This document shows positions 20,652 through 31,700 of a stretch of DNA of 64,000 nt, one piece after another (within the stretch, counting starts at the first letter, position 1; each line of letters begins with the position of its first letter). Below the pieces are notes generated by a model. That model was not told the DNA's origin, did not search any database, and was given only the letters and a program-made list of their open reading frames with translations. The stretch lies in the NCBI GenBank assembly GCA_039105265.1, contig JAPFFF010000078.1, positions 124,001 through 188,000 of the forward strand, in the 5' to 3' direction. Origin of the DNA: Tritrichomonas musculus. Its lineage: Eukaryota > Parabasalia > Tritrichomonadida > Tritrichomonadidae. A program made the position numbers and the translations under genes.

Positions 20652-21743
20652 TTATTTTCCCCTTAAACTTTCAACATATTCTGGAACTGTAACTTTCAAT
20701 ATGTTTTTATCAGCTAGTCGACTTCCAAAGAAATCTTTATATCGTTCTTCTTCTGCTTCAACATGTGATCCATATGGATATATAACAACTTGAATTTCAG
20801 CATCTGGACGAATCATTCGAGAAAATAATTGCCTAATTTCGAAATCCGCATCAGGTAAGGAATAACCAATAAAAACTATTTTTGAAGCTTCCGATAATTC
20901 AATTGCTGCGTTTTGCCAAACAACTTTAATTTGAATATTACTTAAATTCTTTAAATATGTTGGAAGTAGTAAATTACTTTGAAGTTTAATTGAATTTGAG
21001 TCTTGCATTTTATAGTTCTTTTTACAATGCCTACAGTATGCTGCTTTCATCATTTCAAGATCACCAAATCGAACATACATTCTTTGGCATAAAGGACATT
21101 GGAACCAATTCATTGAACCGTGCAATTTTAGTAATTTAATATTATAGCCGCCATTACCTACTGCAAGTTGTCCTGGCTTAATTGAAAAATCATTTGCCAT
21201 CCATGAACTGACATAACAGCAATAGTCGACAACACTTAATTTATCTGGATGGCTATCTTCAATAGATTGCTTTAAAGCTTGATCAAATATAATATCCCAG
21301 TTTGTAGTTATAACTGATACACGATCAATGTCATCATCTGTTCGAGATTTAGCCAGATCATTTATATAGTTAGCAAATTTGTTAACATAATCACAATTGG
21401 CTTTGTTTTTCTTAAAACTATACTCTAGAGCTTCACCCATTAGTGCATTGAATTGTTCACGTAATTCTTCGAGTTCTTTTGAACTATAATTTCCGTATGA
21501 CATTCCATTTGTTATACAACCATCTATTGGCGTAAATATATCTTCCAATTGGACAGTACAATAACGTTCTTCAGGAATATGAAGTTCTTTTTTCATAAAG
21601 TTTACAAAATTTTGTTTAGCTTTGATTAAATTTTCTTTTCCTTGCGTAAAACCTTCTTCCAAAATGGTTCTTATGATTTCTTTTTGAACAAGCCCACCTG
21701 CGCATTTGGAAAAACCTGAACCGAGAAAGAATACTGTTTTCAT
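20652..21743 (-). CDS. SIR2-like domain protein (NAD-binding fold)
   Basis: A 363-aa SIR2_2-type protein. N-terminal FFLGSGFSKCAGG is the NAD-binding glycine motif; TTNWD lies near 146; LKLHGSMNW near 205 holds the usual catalytic histidine; CPLC ... CRHC near 212-240 is a zinc knuckle pair; FIGYSLPDADFEI lies in the C-terminal Rossmann half. This is the stand-alone form common in bacteria, where relatives act as NAD hydrolases or unknown enzymes, rather than a classical histone-deacetylase sirtuin. Start at the ATG at 21743; TCATTTCATTTTTG about 10-20 bases upstream fits the trichomonad initiator. Bacterial origin by transfer is plausible but unproven. Confidence 0.85.
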   Translation of the reverse strand: MKTVFFLGSGFSKCAGGLVQKEIIRTILEEGFTQGKENLIKAKQNFVNFMKKELHIPEERYCTVQLEDIFTPIDGCITNGMSYGNYSSKELEELREQFNALMGEALEYSFKKNKANCDYVNKFANYINDLAKSRTDDDIDRVSVITTNWDIIFDQALKQSIEDSHPDKLSVVDYCCYVSSWMANDFSIKPGQLAVGNGGYNIKLLKLHGSMNWFQCPLCQRMYVRFGDLEMMKAAYCRHCKKNYKMQDSNSIKLQSNLLLPTYLKNLSNIQIKVVWQNAAIELSEASKIVFIGYSLPDADFEIRQLFSRMIRPDAEIQVVIYPYGSHVEAEEERYKDFFGSRLADKNILKVTVPEYVESLRGK

Positions 21744-22228
21744 GACGATCAAAAATGAAATGATAGGTAAACAAATAAAATTTTAAGATCTCAATTTTTT
21801 GTGAGAAAAGATTATATTTTATTCAATTTTTTTATCACATATCACCTAATTTAATATCACTTTATTTTAAGAAATTTATCGTGTTCTTGTAATATTTTAC
21901 GTTTTATATAAATATATATAAGTTTAAATTTATAATACTTGTAATATACTTGATTTGTGTTTGGATTTTTCAGATAAAATATTCAATTTTTCATTCATGT
22001 CAAGAATATACATAGAAAATGCATTTATTCATAATTATTAAAGGAAAAATTCATTTTTTATCATGATTTTTTTTTTTTTTTTTTTTTTAAAAAAAAGATT
22101 ATTTGAATGTTTCATTGGCAATAAAAAAAAAAGTAAGAAAACAATTCTTTTTATAATATATTTTTACTTCTCTAATATAAATATATCATAGATAAGCTAA
22201 TAAAAAATAAAAGTGTTCGAATAATCAT
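21744..22228. other. AT-rich spacer between SIR2-like and metacaspase genes
   Basis: Promoter side of the SIR2-like gene and 3' side of the metacaspase gene. A long poly-T followed by poly-A (about 22,070-22,096) is the only structure noted. No gene is seen. Confidence 0.6.
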
Positions 22229-24226
22229 TTAACAATGATGTTTCAACATTAGTGGGAAAATAGGCTTTTTGAGCATTTCTTTTCTTGTTGGATACATGAC
22301 AATTTGTTGGGCAAACTGAGCCATTTCACGATTAAGAATTTTTTGTGCTTCAATAATATTAATTGAAGGTCTGTTTCTAATTAACGTCCAAAAGTTGAAA
22401 GTAAACACACCTTGGAAGTTTGACTGAATTTCTGTCTGCTTTGATGTTTGATTATCCAAAGATGATGAAATGGACATTATATTTGCTGGGAATTTTTCTG
22501 CTTTTTTCAATTTTTCTGGAATATCCCATATTGTTCCACTATGGCAACAGTCTGCGATGAGAATTGTGTGAGCTTTACCAATACTGTATTTTTGAAGATA
22601 AATAGCAAGATCATCATCAACAATAAAACCTGAATCGAAAACCATAACTTCGTCATAACCATCAGCTTCATCACCTGAAGTATCTTTGATTTGGGCACCG
22701 TGACCTGCAAAGAAAACCGTCAAGTATTTGCATGTTTTTTGTAAAAATACTGACAAAAATTTGAGGAAAAGAGTGTGATGCTGATTATGGATAAAGTAAA
22801 CTTTGTAACCCATATATTTATGGTTAGCTGCAACAGTAATGGCGTCATTGACAGGACCAACGCCAAGTTGATACTTTGGTGTTACATATGAATTGCAGCA
22901 AATAAAGCAACTTGTGTCATCTGGAGTAAATGTGTCTGGATTTACAAATGCAAGATTTGTAGCAAGCTCATTTAATTGTTTGAGAGCTGATTCTATATTG
23001 GCATGATGCCTTAATTTCTGGAATTGATCGATGGATTCGAATTTGAAGATTTCTGATTCTGATTTTAATGGATGATTGTTATCTTTACTTGGAACAGCAA
23101 TATGTACTCTTTGACCTTCTGATGGATGTGGCTTTTGTGGTCTATGAGGCGCTTGTGCTTTTTGTTGTTGAGATGATTGCTCTGGTTTAGATATTTCTGG
23201 TTTTGATACTTTTTCAGGTGCTTCTGGTTTTGTTATTTCTGATTCGGATGAATCTGATGGAGTCATGTTTTCTGGAAGAGTATTGAAGCTGTGAAGCCAC
23301 ATTGCAGCAGTCCATGGATTATTTGTTTCTGTAAACATATCTGGCGTAAAAACATAATAAAAATGAGGACGAACAGGACCAGTAGGCTTACCAGTAATTT
23401 GTTGAATTGGCGAAGTATTCCAACTTTGTGATACATATGCAATTGGCTCCTTTGAAGAAGTAATTGGATTAATTTTTGAAACTCTTGTCTGAGGTTCAGT
23501 AATATGTCTAGATATAACTTGCTGATCGCCAGAATGCTGTTGAGGCTGGTCATATTCCTGCTGAGATTGTATGAAGTTTTGTTGCTGTGGTGGTGTGTAA
23601 CTTTGCGGTGAAGTTTGAATATAGTTTGGTTGAGGCTGCACAAAAACTGGTTGCGGCGACTGCAACAAACACTGCTGTTGTGGCATACAACACTGCTGTT
23701 GTTGTTGAACTTGAGCAAAACAAGGCTGTTGCTGTTGTTGTAAATAACATTGTTGTTGTGGTTGCATTAATACTTGTTGTGTTGGTGATTGCGGTTGCAT
23801 TGCTTGATATCCTTGCTGTATTGGTGACTGTGGTTGCATTAATACTTGTTGTGTTGGTGATTGCGGTTGTATTGCTTGATATCCTTGCTGCATTGGTGAT
23901 TGTGGTTGCATTGCTTGAAATCCTTGCTGTATTGGCGATTGTGGTTGTATTGCTTGATATCCTTGCTGTATTGGTGATTGTGGTTGCATTGCTTGATATC
24001 CTTGTTGTACTGGCGATTGCAGCTGCATTGTTTGAAATCCCTGTTGTACTGGTAATTGTGGCTGCATTGCTTGGTATCCTTGTTGAGGCTGTATATAACT
24101 TGGCTGCTGCGGTTGTTGAATGCAGTTTTGTTGAGGCTGTATATAAGGTTGCTGTCCATATACTGGCTGCTGTATATATCCGTTAGGTTGATTTGGTTGT
24201 ATATATCCTGGGTATTGTGGATTCAT
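22229..24226 (-). CDS. Metacaspase with Gln/Pro repeat prodomain
   Basis: A 665-aa clan CD cysteine peptidase. The caspase-like domain is in the last 260 residues: strand and catalytic histidine in TVFFAGHGAQ near 508, DGYDEVMVFD after it, and the catalytic cysteine in IADCCHSG near 559. Metacaspases cut after Arg or Lys, usually calcium-dependent. The N-terminal 250 residues are Gln/Pro/Tyr-rich, with about ten copies of a 13-residue unit (core QQGYQAMQPQSP), then a Pro/Ser/Glu linker. Such prodomains mark type I metacaspases. The ATG at 24226 (MNPQYPGYIQPN) is chosen. It is divergent from element 2, which starts a few hundred bases away. Confidence 0.93.
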   Translation of the reverse strand: MNPQYPGYIQPNQPNGYIQQPVYGQQPYIQPQQNCIQQPQQPSYIQPQQGYQAMQPQLPVQQGFQTMQLQSPVQQGYQAMQPQSPIQQGYQAIQPQSPIQQGFQAMQPQSPMQQGYQAIQPQSPTQQVLMQPQSPIQQGYQAMQPQSPTQQVLMQPQQQCYLQQQQQPCFAQVQQQQQCCMPQQQCLLQSPQPVFVQPQPNYIQTSPQSYTPPQQQNFIQSQQEYDQPQQHSGDQQVISRHITEPQTRVSKINPITSSKEPIAYVSQSWNTSPIQQITGKPTGPVRPHFYYVFTPDMFTETNNPWTAAMWLHSFNTLPENMTPSDSSESEITKPEAPEKVSKPEISKPEQSSQQQKAQAPHRPQKPHPSEGQRVHIAVPSKDNNHPLKSESEIFKFESIDQFQKLRHHANIESALKQLNELATNLAFVNPDTFTPDDTSCFICCNSYVTPKYQLGVGPVNDAITVAANHKYMGYKVYFIHNQHHTLFLKFLSVFLQKTCKYLTVFFAGHGAQIKDTSGDEADGYDEVMVFDSGFIVDDDLAIYLQKYSIGKAHTILIADCCHSGTIWDIPEKLKKAEKFPANIMSISSSLDNQTSKQTEIQSNFQGVFTFNFWTLIRNRPSINIIEAQKILNREMAQFAQQIVMYPTRKEMLKKPIFPLMLKHHC
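23755..24090 (-). repeat. ~39-bp in-frame tandem repeats in the metacaspase prodomain
   Basis: About nine or ten units containing TTGCTTGATATCCTTGCTG or close variants on the plus strand, each encoding 13 residues. Some units are shortened. Differences are mostly third-position, so the array is expected to vary in length between strains. Confidence 0.85.
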
Positions 24227-24439
24227 AAAATAAATATTTATGAACAAGTTGCTATTCAGGATCTTTCATTTTATTTTTTTTCAATATATGCGATTTTTTA
24301 TTTCTATCAATTACTGCTTTTATTTATCTTAATTTGAATAATAATTCATTTTTTGAAAAGAATTTAAATTATTTTCTCAATTTTTTTCAGAAAGTTATTA
24401 TTAGCGATCTTTGAAATAAAATCTATATTCAATTTAGTA

Positions 24440-24660
24440 GTTATATATTTGCCACGATTTTTGCACTTCGTTCAAAAACCGCGTCAAATATTTCCCATCC
24501 GCGACCCCAGCCCCGCTATGCCAGGTATGATCCCCCACTCCCATTAATGATCTTCCACTGGGCTGCTCTCAGGATTCCTCTCAACGCTCTGCTAGGAAGG
24601 AGGTCCCGTATCGTTAACATCAAAAAAGCTATAGAAAAAGTTGTTAATTGTGTGGTTTAC
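24440..24660. other. GC-richer block, candidate left end of element 2
   Basis: Base composition changes sharply from AT-rich host spacer to a GC-richer block (CCGCGACCCCAGCCCCGC at about 24,492, then TCTCAACGCTCTGCTAGG) just before the first gene of element 2. No gene is credible here. It is probably the terminal repeat of element 2, but the partner repeat lies beyond the right edge, so this is unproven. The spacer 24,227-24,439 before it is plain AT-rich host DNA. Confidence 0.4.
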
Positions 24661-25191
24661 TTAAAGGCATTCTTTCCAATCGTTTGCATGGCATTCAATT
24701 GGATAGTATATCCATCTTGTGTAAAATCCTATTCTAATAAATAAATGCTCTGCATATGAATCTAAAAATTGGTTCATTCCTCTTTGAGGATCCATTAGGG
24801 TCCAATCAATTGTGGCATTTGGGAAAAATTGAAAGAATCTGGTAGAAATGCTCGTAAAAAGATTTTCATCGAAATTGAATTTACATTTGACTATATCAAG
24901 GGTTGTTTCAAACAATTTTTGTCGAATTTCTATGCATTTGTGAAGTTCACGATAATAATTTCTGACAAATGCTTGCTTTGGGCCAATATTGAATGGTGAA
25001 TCTTGTGCAGTAACAATTTTACATAAACTCTGGTACATATAGTCATCTTCATTTAAATCTAAATCTTCTGGGTGTTTATCGATAAGATCTGATAGGTTCT
25101 CTATTGGATAGTTCTCTGTAGGCTCTACGTTGGACTCGGAGATGGCGAACATAAGTAAAAATGATGTGATGAGGTGAGCACGAAAAATCAT
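24661..25191 (-). CDS. Predicted secreted or membrane-inserted small protein
   Basis: A 176-aa frame from ATG 25191. Residues 1-18 (MIFRAHLITSFLLMFAIS) form a good signal peptide. The mature part is acidic at first (EDLDLNEDD), with four or five cysteines that could pair, and no recognised domain. It is divergent from the next gene and shares a short GC-rich spacer with it. It lies just inside the presumed left end of element 2, where accessory genes often sit. It could instead be a host gene next to the insertion. Confidence 0.6.
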   Translation of the reverse strand: MIFRAHLITSFLLMFAISESNVEPTENYPIENLSDLIDKHPEDLDLNEDDYMYQSLCKIVTAQDSPFNIGPKQAFVRNYYRELHKCIEIRQKLFETTLDIVKCKFNFDENLFTSISTRFFQFFPNATIDWTLMDPQRGMNQFLDSYAEHLFIRIGFYTRWIYYPIECHANDWKECL

Positions 25192-25261
25192 ATTTTTTTA
25201 TTTGGGTCCCTCATGGGGTGCCCTAGGTGTTGCAGGGGTGCCCTCTAAGTTTTTGGGGTGG

Positions 25262-25314
25262 AGACCGTTTACCAAAAATCTAATTTTTTCTCGTTAGGTC
25301 ATCACATCACTTTT
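25262..25314. promoter_or_regulatory. Candidate promoter with ACCGTT box and initiator
   Basis: GACCGTTTACC (complement holds AACGGT) at about 25,263, then TCACTT at 25,307-25,312, ten bases before the ATG at 25,319. The same pair of boxes recurs before the replication-module genes, though spaced more closely there. Confidence 0.4.
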
Positions 25315-25318
25315 TTTC

Positions 25319-25729
25319 ATGTACAGCAGGAAGCAAGATAAGCAAAGTCTTAAGGTTTTCAGAAAGACAGTACGCAACTTTATTTATGATACAACAAGGT
25401 TATTGGAATTAGCTGATTCATTAAACGACGACATGAAAACAATTGAAAGACTGGAATCAGAAAATCGAAGGCTCACCGAAGAAAACGGCTATATAAATGA
25501 TGAAATTGATAAAAATCCAAAGTCCGATCCGATATGGGAAATGATGGTTGAAAATGAGCTAAAAATTGATGAAAATCGAGATAAATTGGACGATTTGAAA
25601 AAAGAAGAAGAAAAAAAGAAAGTCCAATTGGAATCAAAAGCACAAGTATTGAATCAATTTGTCGATGAGTTACGAGATTGCTTCGTTGACCCACTAAATT
25701 TGAAGGAACCAGAAGATTCAAATGAATAA
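25319..25729 (+). CDS. Small coiled-coil protein
   Basis: 136 aa, ATG directly after a TTTTTTTC leader. Residues 40-115 are strongly Glu/Lys/Asp/Leu-rich in heptads (MKTIERLESENRRLTEENG ... NRDKLDDLKKEEEKKK), so a long coiled coil is expected. No domain is recognised. It ends 50 bp before the 3811-aa gene on the same strand. It may be a virion or assembly factor; this rests on position only. Confidence 0.65.
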   Translation: MYSRKQDKQSLKVFRKTVRNFIYDTTRLLELADSLNDDMKTIERLESENRRLTEENGYINDEIDKNPKSDPIWEMMVENELKIDENRDKLDDLKKEEEKKKVQLESKAQVLNQFVDELRDCFVDPLNLKEPEDSNE

Positions 25730-25778
25730 ACCATTTAATTTTCATTATTTGTTGTTTTATGTTTATTTTTATTGAAAA

Positions 25779-28700
25779 ATGACTGAAAATCAACAACCAT
25801 TAACGCAAGATCAAAAAATAGATTTAGCATTAGCGAATTTACGTGAAAAGGGTTGGCATCTTTGGAGAAATACTATAGCATTTCCGAATGCTGCATATGT
25901 AGAAATGGCTGAATTCTTTTATTCAAATTGTATTGAATTATTAAATTTTGGTGTGGAAAATGGCAATGCAATACCTGATTTATCTTTATTGTTTGATTAT
26001 TACATGAATTTTCCTGAACAAATGCAGTTTATAGGATTAGACGTGATTCATTATTTAAGATTCGTTGTAGACGTTTTATTTGCTAAAACAGTTAGAGATA
26101 ATTATTTTCCAGGATATGATATTCAAACAATTCATAATCAATTCATTGATTTCAAAAATAATAATGGACCGAATTTAATGATTTGTAAAAGTGATTTTGC
26201 GAGAGGAAGAGTGACTGCACTTCAAAATTATTGGAAAGAGATAGATTGGAAATATTATAGCATATATCAATTAAACTATGATTTCGTTGGAATTACAGAA
26301 TTTGAGGCTGCATTTTGGTGGAAATTATTGCAAAGAATTTATCATAATAACGAATATTATCAGCAAACTTTTATTGAAATCAGACAAAAATTCTATGATA
26401 AATCATTGGATGAGAAAGTTTTTGATAACGATGAGGTCAAAATGGGAAATTATCGTTTTTTCCTAAATTCTGACATCTATGTTGATATGCATCAAATAAA
26501 TTGGACGGTTTTGCAACAATTACGCAATCCCAATTTTAAATTATATCAGGACGTAGAAAAAATAAAACAATATTTATTGAGAACAATTCCAGGAACCAAT
26601 GATGAATTATTAACACCTGATGATTTTGATATAAGGGTTGAAGATTATTATAACGATTTTGTTTCTGGTGGAATAGAAAGTGTTATTATAGAATTAGATG
26701 AATTAATCGATTGTTTCGAACGATTGGGAAAAGAGAATTATCAAAATATTCCAACATTTTTCACAATTGTTTGTATTCGACTTGCTCTGAATGGAATAAA
26801 ATGGTTGGATTTCCAAAAAGCAAAACCCGATCTATTAAATTTTATTAAATGGTGCGAAGAGAATAAAATTCAAGATATGGATAATATTAGAAATATTGAG
26901 GATGTCAGTAAAAATTTGGTAAAGTTTGCTCAAGATAAGACGAAAAGTTTATCTAGTTGGATAATTGAACAAAAAACCAGAGATGAATATATTCGAAAAT
27001 TAAAAGCCGCTAAAGCTAAGAAAGAATTATGCACTAGATACCAATCATTTATCGATGAAGCAGATACGACACATCCTGTGAGTATTGCAGCATGTGGGTT
27101 GAAAATTGAACAACGTTATTCAGAAATCTCAAAAGCACAACCATTGTTAGATCCAGTGGATATTTATAATAATATATTAATGGAAAAAGATAAAGAATTG
27201 TTGGCTATCAACAAAGACAAAGCGAATGAATTAAAGGAACAGGCTGAATATGATGAGTCATATTGGAAAGATGAAATTTGGAGATACTCTCTTCCTGTTT
27301 ATTTTGCATCAGATGATGGTGCAGTAGATAAGGATAAAAATGAAATACCATTAACATTGGTAGGAGCAAATCAATTTGCAAATACAATTGCAAAGGAATA
27401 CCCAATGAATCCAGGAGACGCGAAACAATTTTTGAATGATATGGTTGATCCAAATAATTTTGATCAGATGGAAAAATATTGGACAGCATTCAATGCAATG
27501 ATATACACAAATCTGCAATTTTTGATGAATGCACAGGAGTGGAATTCAGAGGAATTTTTCAATTATTGGTATCCATTGGCCAAATCATTCCAAAACAAAG
27601 TTAGAGAATATCAAAAAAGTATCGATCAACAATATCAAAAAGCAGATGATTCAGTGAGAATAAAAGCAAAAGAAGAGATGACTCATCAATTACTAAAAGA
27701 ACAATATGAACAATATAAGAAAGATTTAGATGCATTCTTGAAACAAAATCCAGAACGAGAGGGTCAAGTTTATCGTATTTATTATGATAAGAAGATTCAA
27801 GAAAAATTACTTGCTGCAAAAGAAGCAGAACAAGCGAATGAAGAGGATGAAAACATGGATCAACCATTTGAAGTTCCAGGATTGACAGATGACCAAGTAT
27901 TAGATAATTATATAAATCAATTAAGTCCTGATCCAACAAAAAGAGGATTATCAGATAAAGAAATGTTAAATGAAGTGAGGGAACCGAATATTGCAAACTA
28001 TGGAAATAATTGGTTGGCAAAAATATTACAACAAATTGAAGGGTTACCATGTATTCGTTTGAAAGAATGGATCGATATTCAAGGAGATATGGAAGAAATG
28101 AGAACAAAAAATTATGCATCATCGAATGAATTGTCTCAGGATATGGAAAATAGACGAATTGCAAATACAAAAACATTGATTGGATGGATTGGAGGTCAAT
28201 ATCTCAAATTTGACAGAAATGAAAATGGTGAAAATATTATCACAAAATTATCAATGGTTGGATGTTCGAATGGATGGACATGGACCGATTTTGTTCATTT
28301 ATGTAAATTGTATAAGAGATCAATTGATCAATTTCGTCAAGAGATAAGCGGAATTTATCAGAAATTATATGAATCAGCGGGATTGAAGATCGGTGAAGAC
28401 GAATTTATTGATCAAGTTTTTGATGAAATGGAAAACCTTTGGACGACAAGACAACAAATAAAATTTAAGGATCAAATTTTAGAGGAATGGAAAGAAAGAT
28501 ATGCAAATCAAATTTATTTGAATGATTTTCAAAGAATTCAGAGTCGACTAATATCAAGTGCAAAACAAATTTTTAAAGATTTCAATTTAAGTGATAAAAT
28601 AATAACCGGATATGTTCTTCAATTTTTCCCTGATGATAAGACAACGAATTGGAAGACAAAAGAGACAACTGCTCATAATAATTTAGTAGCCAAAAGAGAA

Positions 28701-31700
28701 GAATTAGAACGAGTAAAACAAATAAGAAATGGAATGATTGAGACAATAATTGAGCGAAAGAAAAAAGAAAATGAAGCATTAAATATAACAAATTATAATG
28801 AAAAAAGTGACCGTGATAAATTCCAACAATTATATATCAATGGTGATCGAATTATACAAGATAGTTTGACTGAAGACTTAAATCAAATAATGGAAAGTTC
28901 ACAAACAAGTCTTGACAATGCTGTCAGAAAAAATATACAAAAGAAGGTGAAAGAAATTTATGATAGTCATGGATTTTCAGTAGATAAAGATACAATCAAA
29001 AGTGAAGCAAATGCAATTTTTACAGCAAATAATTTTGATCATGATTTGAATAAATTAAATATTCGATTAGCATCATCAAAAAATTCAATTGGTTTGGCAT
29101 TTGAAGAAATTATTCGTACAAAAATTGCTCCAGATATTGATGTTATAAATGCAATCGCTAAATATGTATCAGGTGTTAATTCATATGATAAAAATGGTGA
29201 AATTCAAAAATATTATCAAACACATTTTTCAAATGAAAAGGAAGCAATAGAATTTATTAATAATGAAGCGAAAAAATGGCATACAAGAGAAGAAGAAGCA
29301 ATAGAAAAAGAAAATGCAAGAATAATTCAAACAATAAACCAAAAATATAGAGAAGCACAAAGGAAATTCGATGATAAGGATGTTAAAAATGTGCTTGGTT
29401 TATTTACGAGCCAGGATTCAATAGATGCAAAAGAAAATGCATACAATCAATGGATAATCGATTGGGATAGTGCACAAAAAATAATCGATAAAAGAACGAT
29501 AGAAATCAGGAAAACAATTGAAGAACGAATGAAAATTACAGGTGAAAGATTTAATGATAATGAAGTGAATAATGAGATCTACTTGTCACATATTTATAAC
29601 AATAAAAAGCAAAATGAAGTTTTAAATGATTTAACAAAACGATTAGAAAAAGAACAAAAAATGGTAGAAGATACAAGAAAAAATATTGAATTAGAGACTT
29701 TGAAAATTCAATTGAAAGATGCATATGGAAAAGAATTCAATGAAAATCTATGGAATACAATATTACTAGATCAAACAACTCCGAATATCAATGAAAAAAT
29801 AAAACAAATGATAACTGACAAAAATCATCAGAAAGGAGAAGATGAGAAAAATTTAACAAATTTATTGACCGAATGTTTCAGTGATGCTTTCAGTGATTAT
29901 GCATCAGGGTATACAAAATTTACTCCAAATGCTATTGAATCGATAATGATAGCTAATCCAGAATGTAACACTATATCAAAATTAGTTATTTATTTAAATC
30001 AACATCGAAAGAACTTCAAATGGACTGGGACAATTTTTAAGAAATGGAATAAATATCAAATTTGGGAAGAAGTTGCTGACAGTAGAAAATTCTCCGAAGT
30101 AGGTGGGAAATTTGATCAATTATGGATTTTAACTGAATCTTATGCTGATATTTTGAAACTTTTTAATTATTCTGTTGCAACATTAGAACAACTCAAACAT
30201 CATCAAAGGAGAGAAGAAAAAGTTAGAGAATATGTTGAAAGTTGGGAAACAATCAAAAGACAAAAAAACCAAACATCATCATTCATGAGTGAAATAGAGA
30301 AATATAGTCAAGGTAAAACAAAAGAAGAAAGAGAAGATTTCGAAATGGAAATAATTGGTCATTGTGAATCAAAAGAGGAGATATCATCATACATGAAAGC
30401 AAGAGGTTCTTATATTGCACTAGGAAAAAATATGGATAATTATGCAGATCGTTTGAAATTTGAAGACTATTATAGAAATTTTTCAAAAGAACCAGATATG
30501 GTTTTAAAAATAGAATCAATGGTAGGCAATGTTCCGATTGAAAATGTTCCTCAAATAACTGCTTTAGAAGGTCAATTAATGAATACTTATCCAAAGAAAT
30601 TTTCACATAAAGTATTCAATTCAACAAAAGAGTCATGGTTTAAAAATAATGGAAAAGCTTATTTATTATATCTTCAATATGAACAAAAATATCAAGAGTA
30701 TCTTCGATTTTTTCAAAAGAGACAAAATTATGACACTTTTCTAGATTTCTCAATTCATAATGGTGGAGATTTTACAACTTTAGGTACATATATAACAAAA
30801 GAAGTTAATGAATTAACAGATGCAGAAAAAAGAATTCAAACCTCAATATCAGTTTTAAATAAAATTAATGAACTCAATGAATTGTTACCAAAAGAAAATC
30901 AATATTCAGTTCAAACAGTTGCAGTCGCATATAGAAATGAAACAATTCCAGAAATAGATTCAAAACTTCAAAATTTAATCAATGAACAAGAATCTTATCG
31001 AAATACAAATGAAAATTTAGATGAAGCAATCATTCGTTGGAGGGCTTTATTCCCTGAAGATTTAAAAAGTTCAACAGATTGGAGAACAGAATTCGGATCA
31101 AATGGAGCTGCAATCAATGCTATTAACAAATTAAGTCATATTTATGAATTTTGGTATAGAACTCATCCATATGAAGGAGTAAATTTATGGAAATATATTC
31201 ATGAAAACGCACAGGATTCAATCAATACAGCTCAAGAAAAATTGCAAAAATATTATGATGAAAACAAATATAAATATAACACATGGGACGGAAACAATTT
31301 ATTGAAAAAATATGTTCAACAATATTATCAAGGTTTTGGGAGATCAATTGCAGAAGCCGCAGGATTTTTATTTGGTAAATTTGATGGAAATTTAGAAGAT
31401 TGTTTGAAATTCTTTGAAGGATATGAGAAAAATTTGAAAATCAATCAGAGTTTTTCAAAGAAAGGAAATAAAAAATTCAATGACATCGGACATTTCTTCA
31501 ATGAATATATGAGTAAAAATACAAAAGAAAATAAATATACATTTCTGAATCAATTCAAAACAGATTACAAAAATTATAAGAAAACAAGAGAATCATGGAG
31601 AACAAATAAAGATTATATCAAAAGTCAAGATATTCTTCCAAAATTAAAGCCAGAATTTATTTCAACGATTACTCAAGTCGATATGTCATGGAATGAAGAT

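Noticed and set aside
20652-21743. Classical sirtuin deacetylase
   Set aside because: Motif spacing and the N-terminal GSGFSK fit the SIR2_2 stand-alone group better.
23755-24090. Regular repeats that could suggest a CRISPR-like array
   Set aside because: Units are contiguous, in frame and encode the prodomain; no unique spacers.
23587-24186. A 199-codon plus-strand frame opposite the metacaspase prodomain
   Set aside because: It is a Val/Ala/Leu-rich mirror of the Gln/Pro repeat DNA; the minus strand has a convincing metacaspase.
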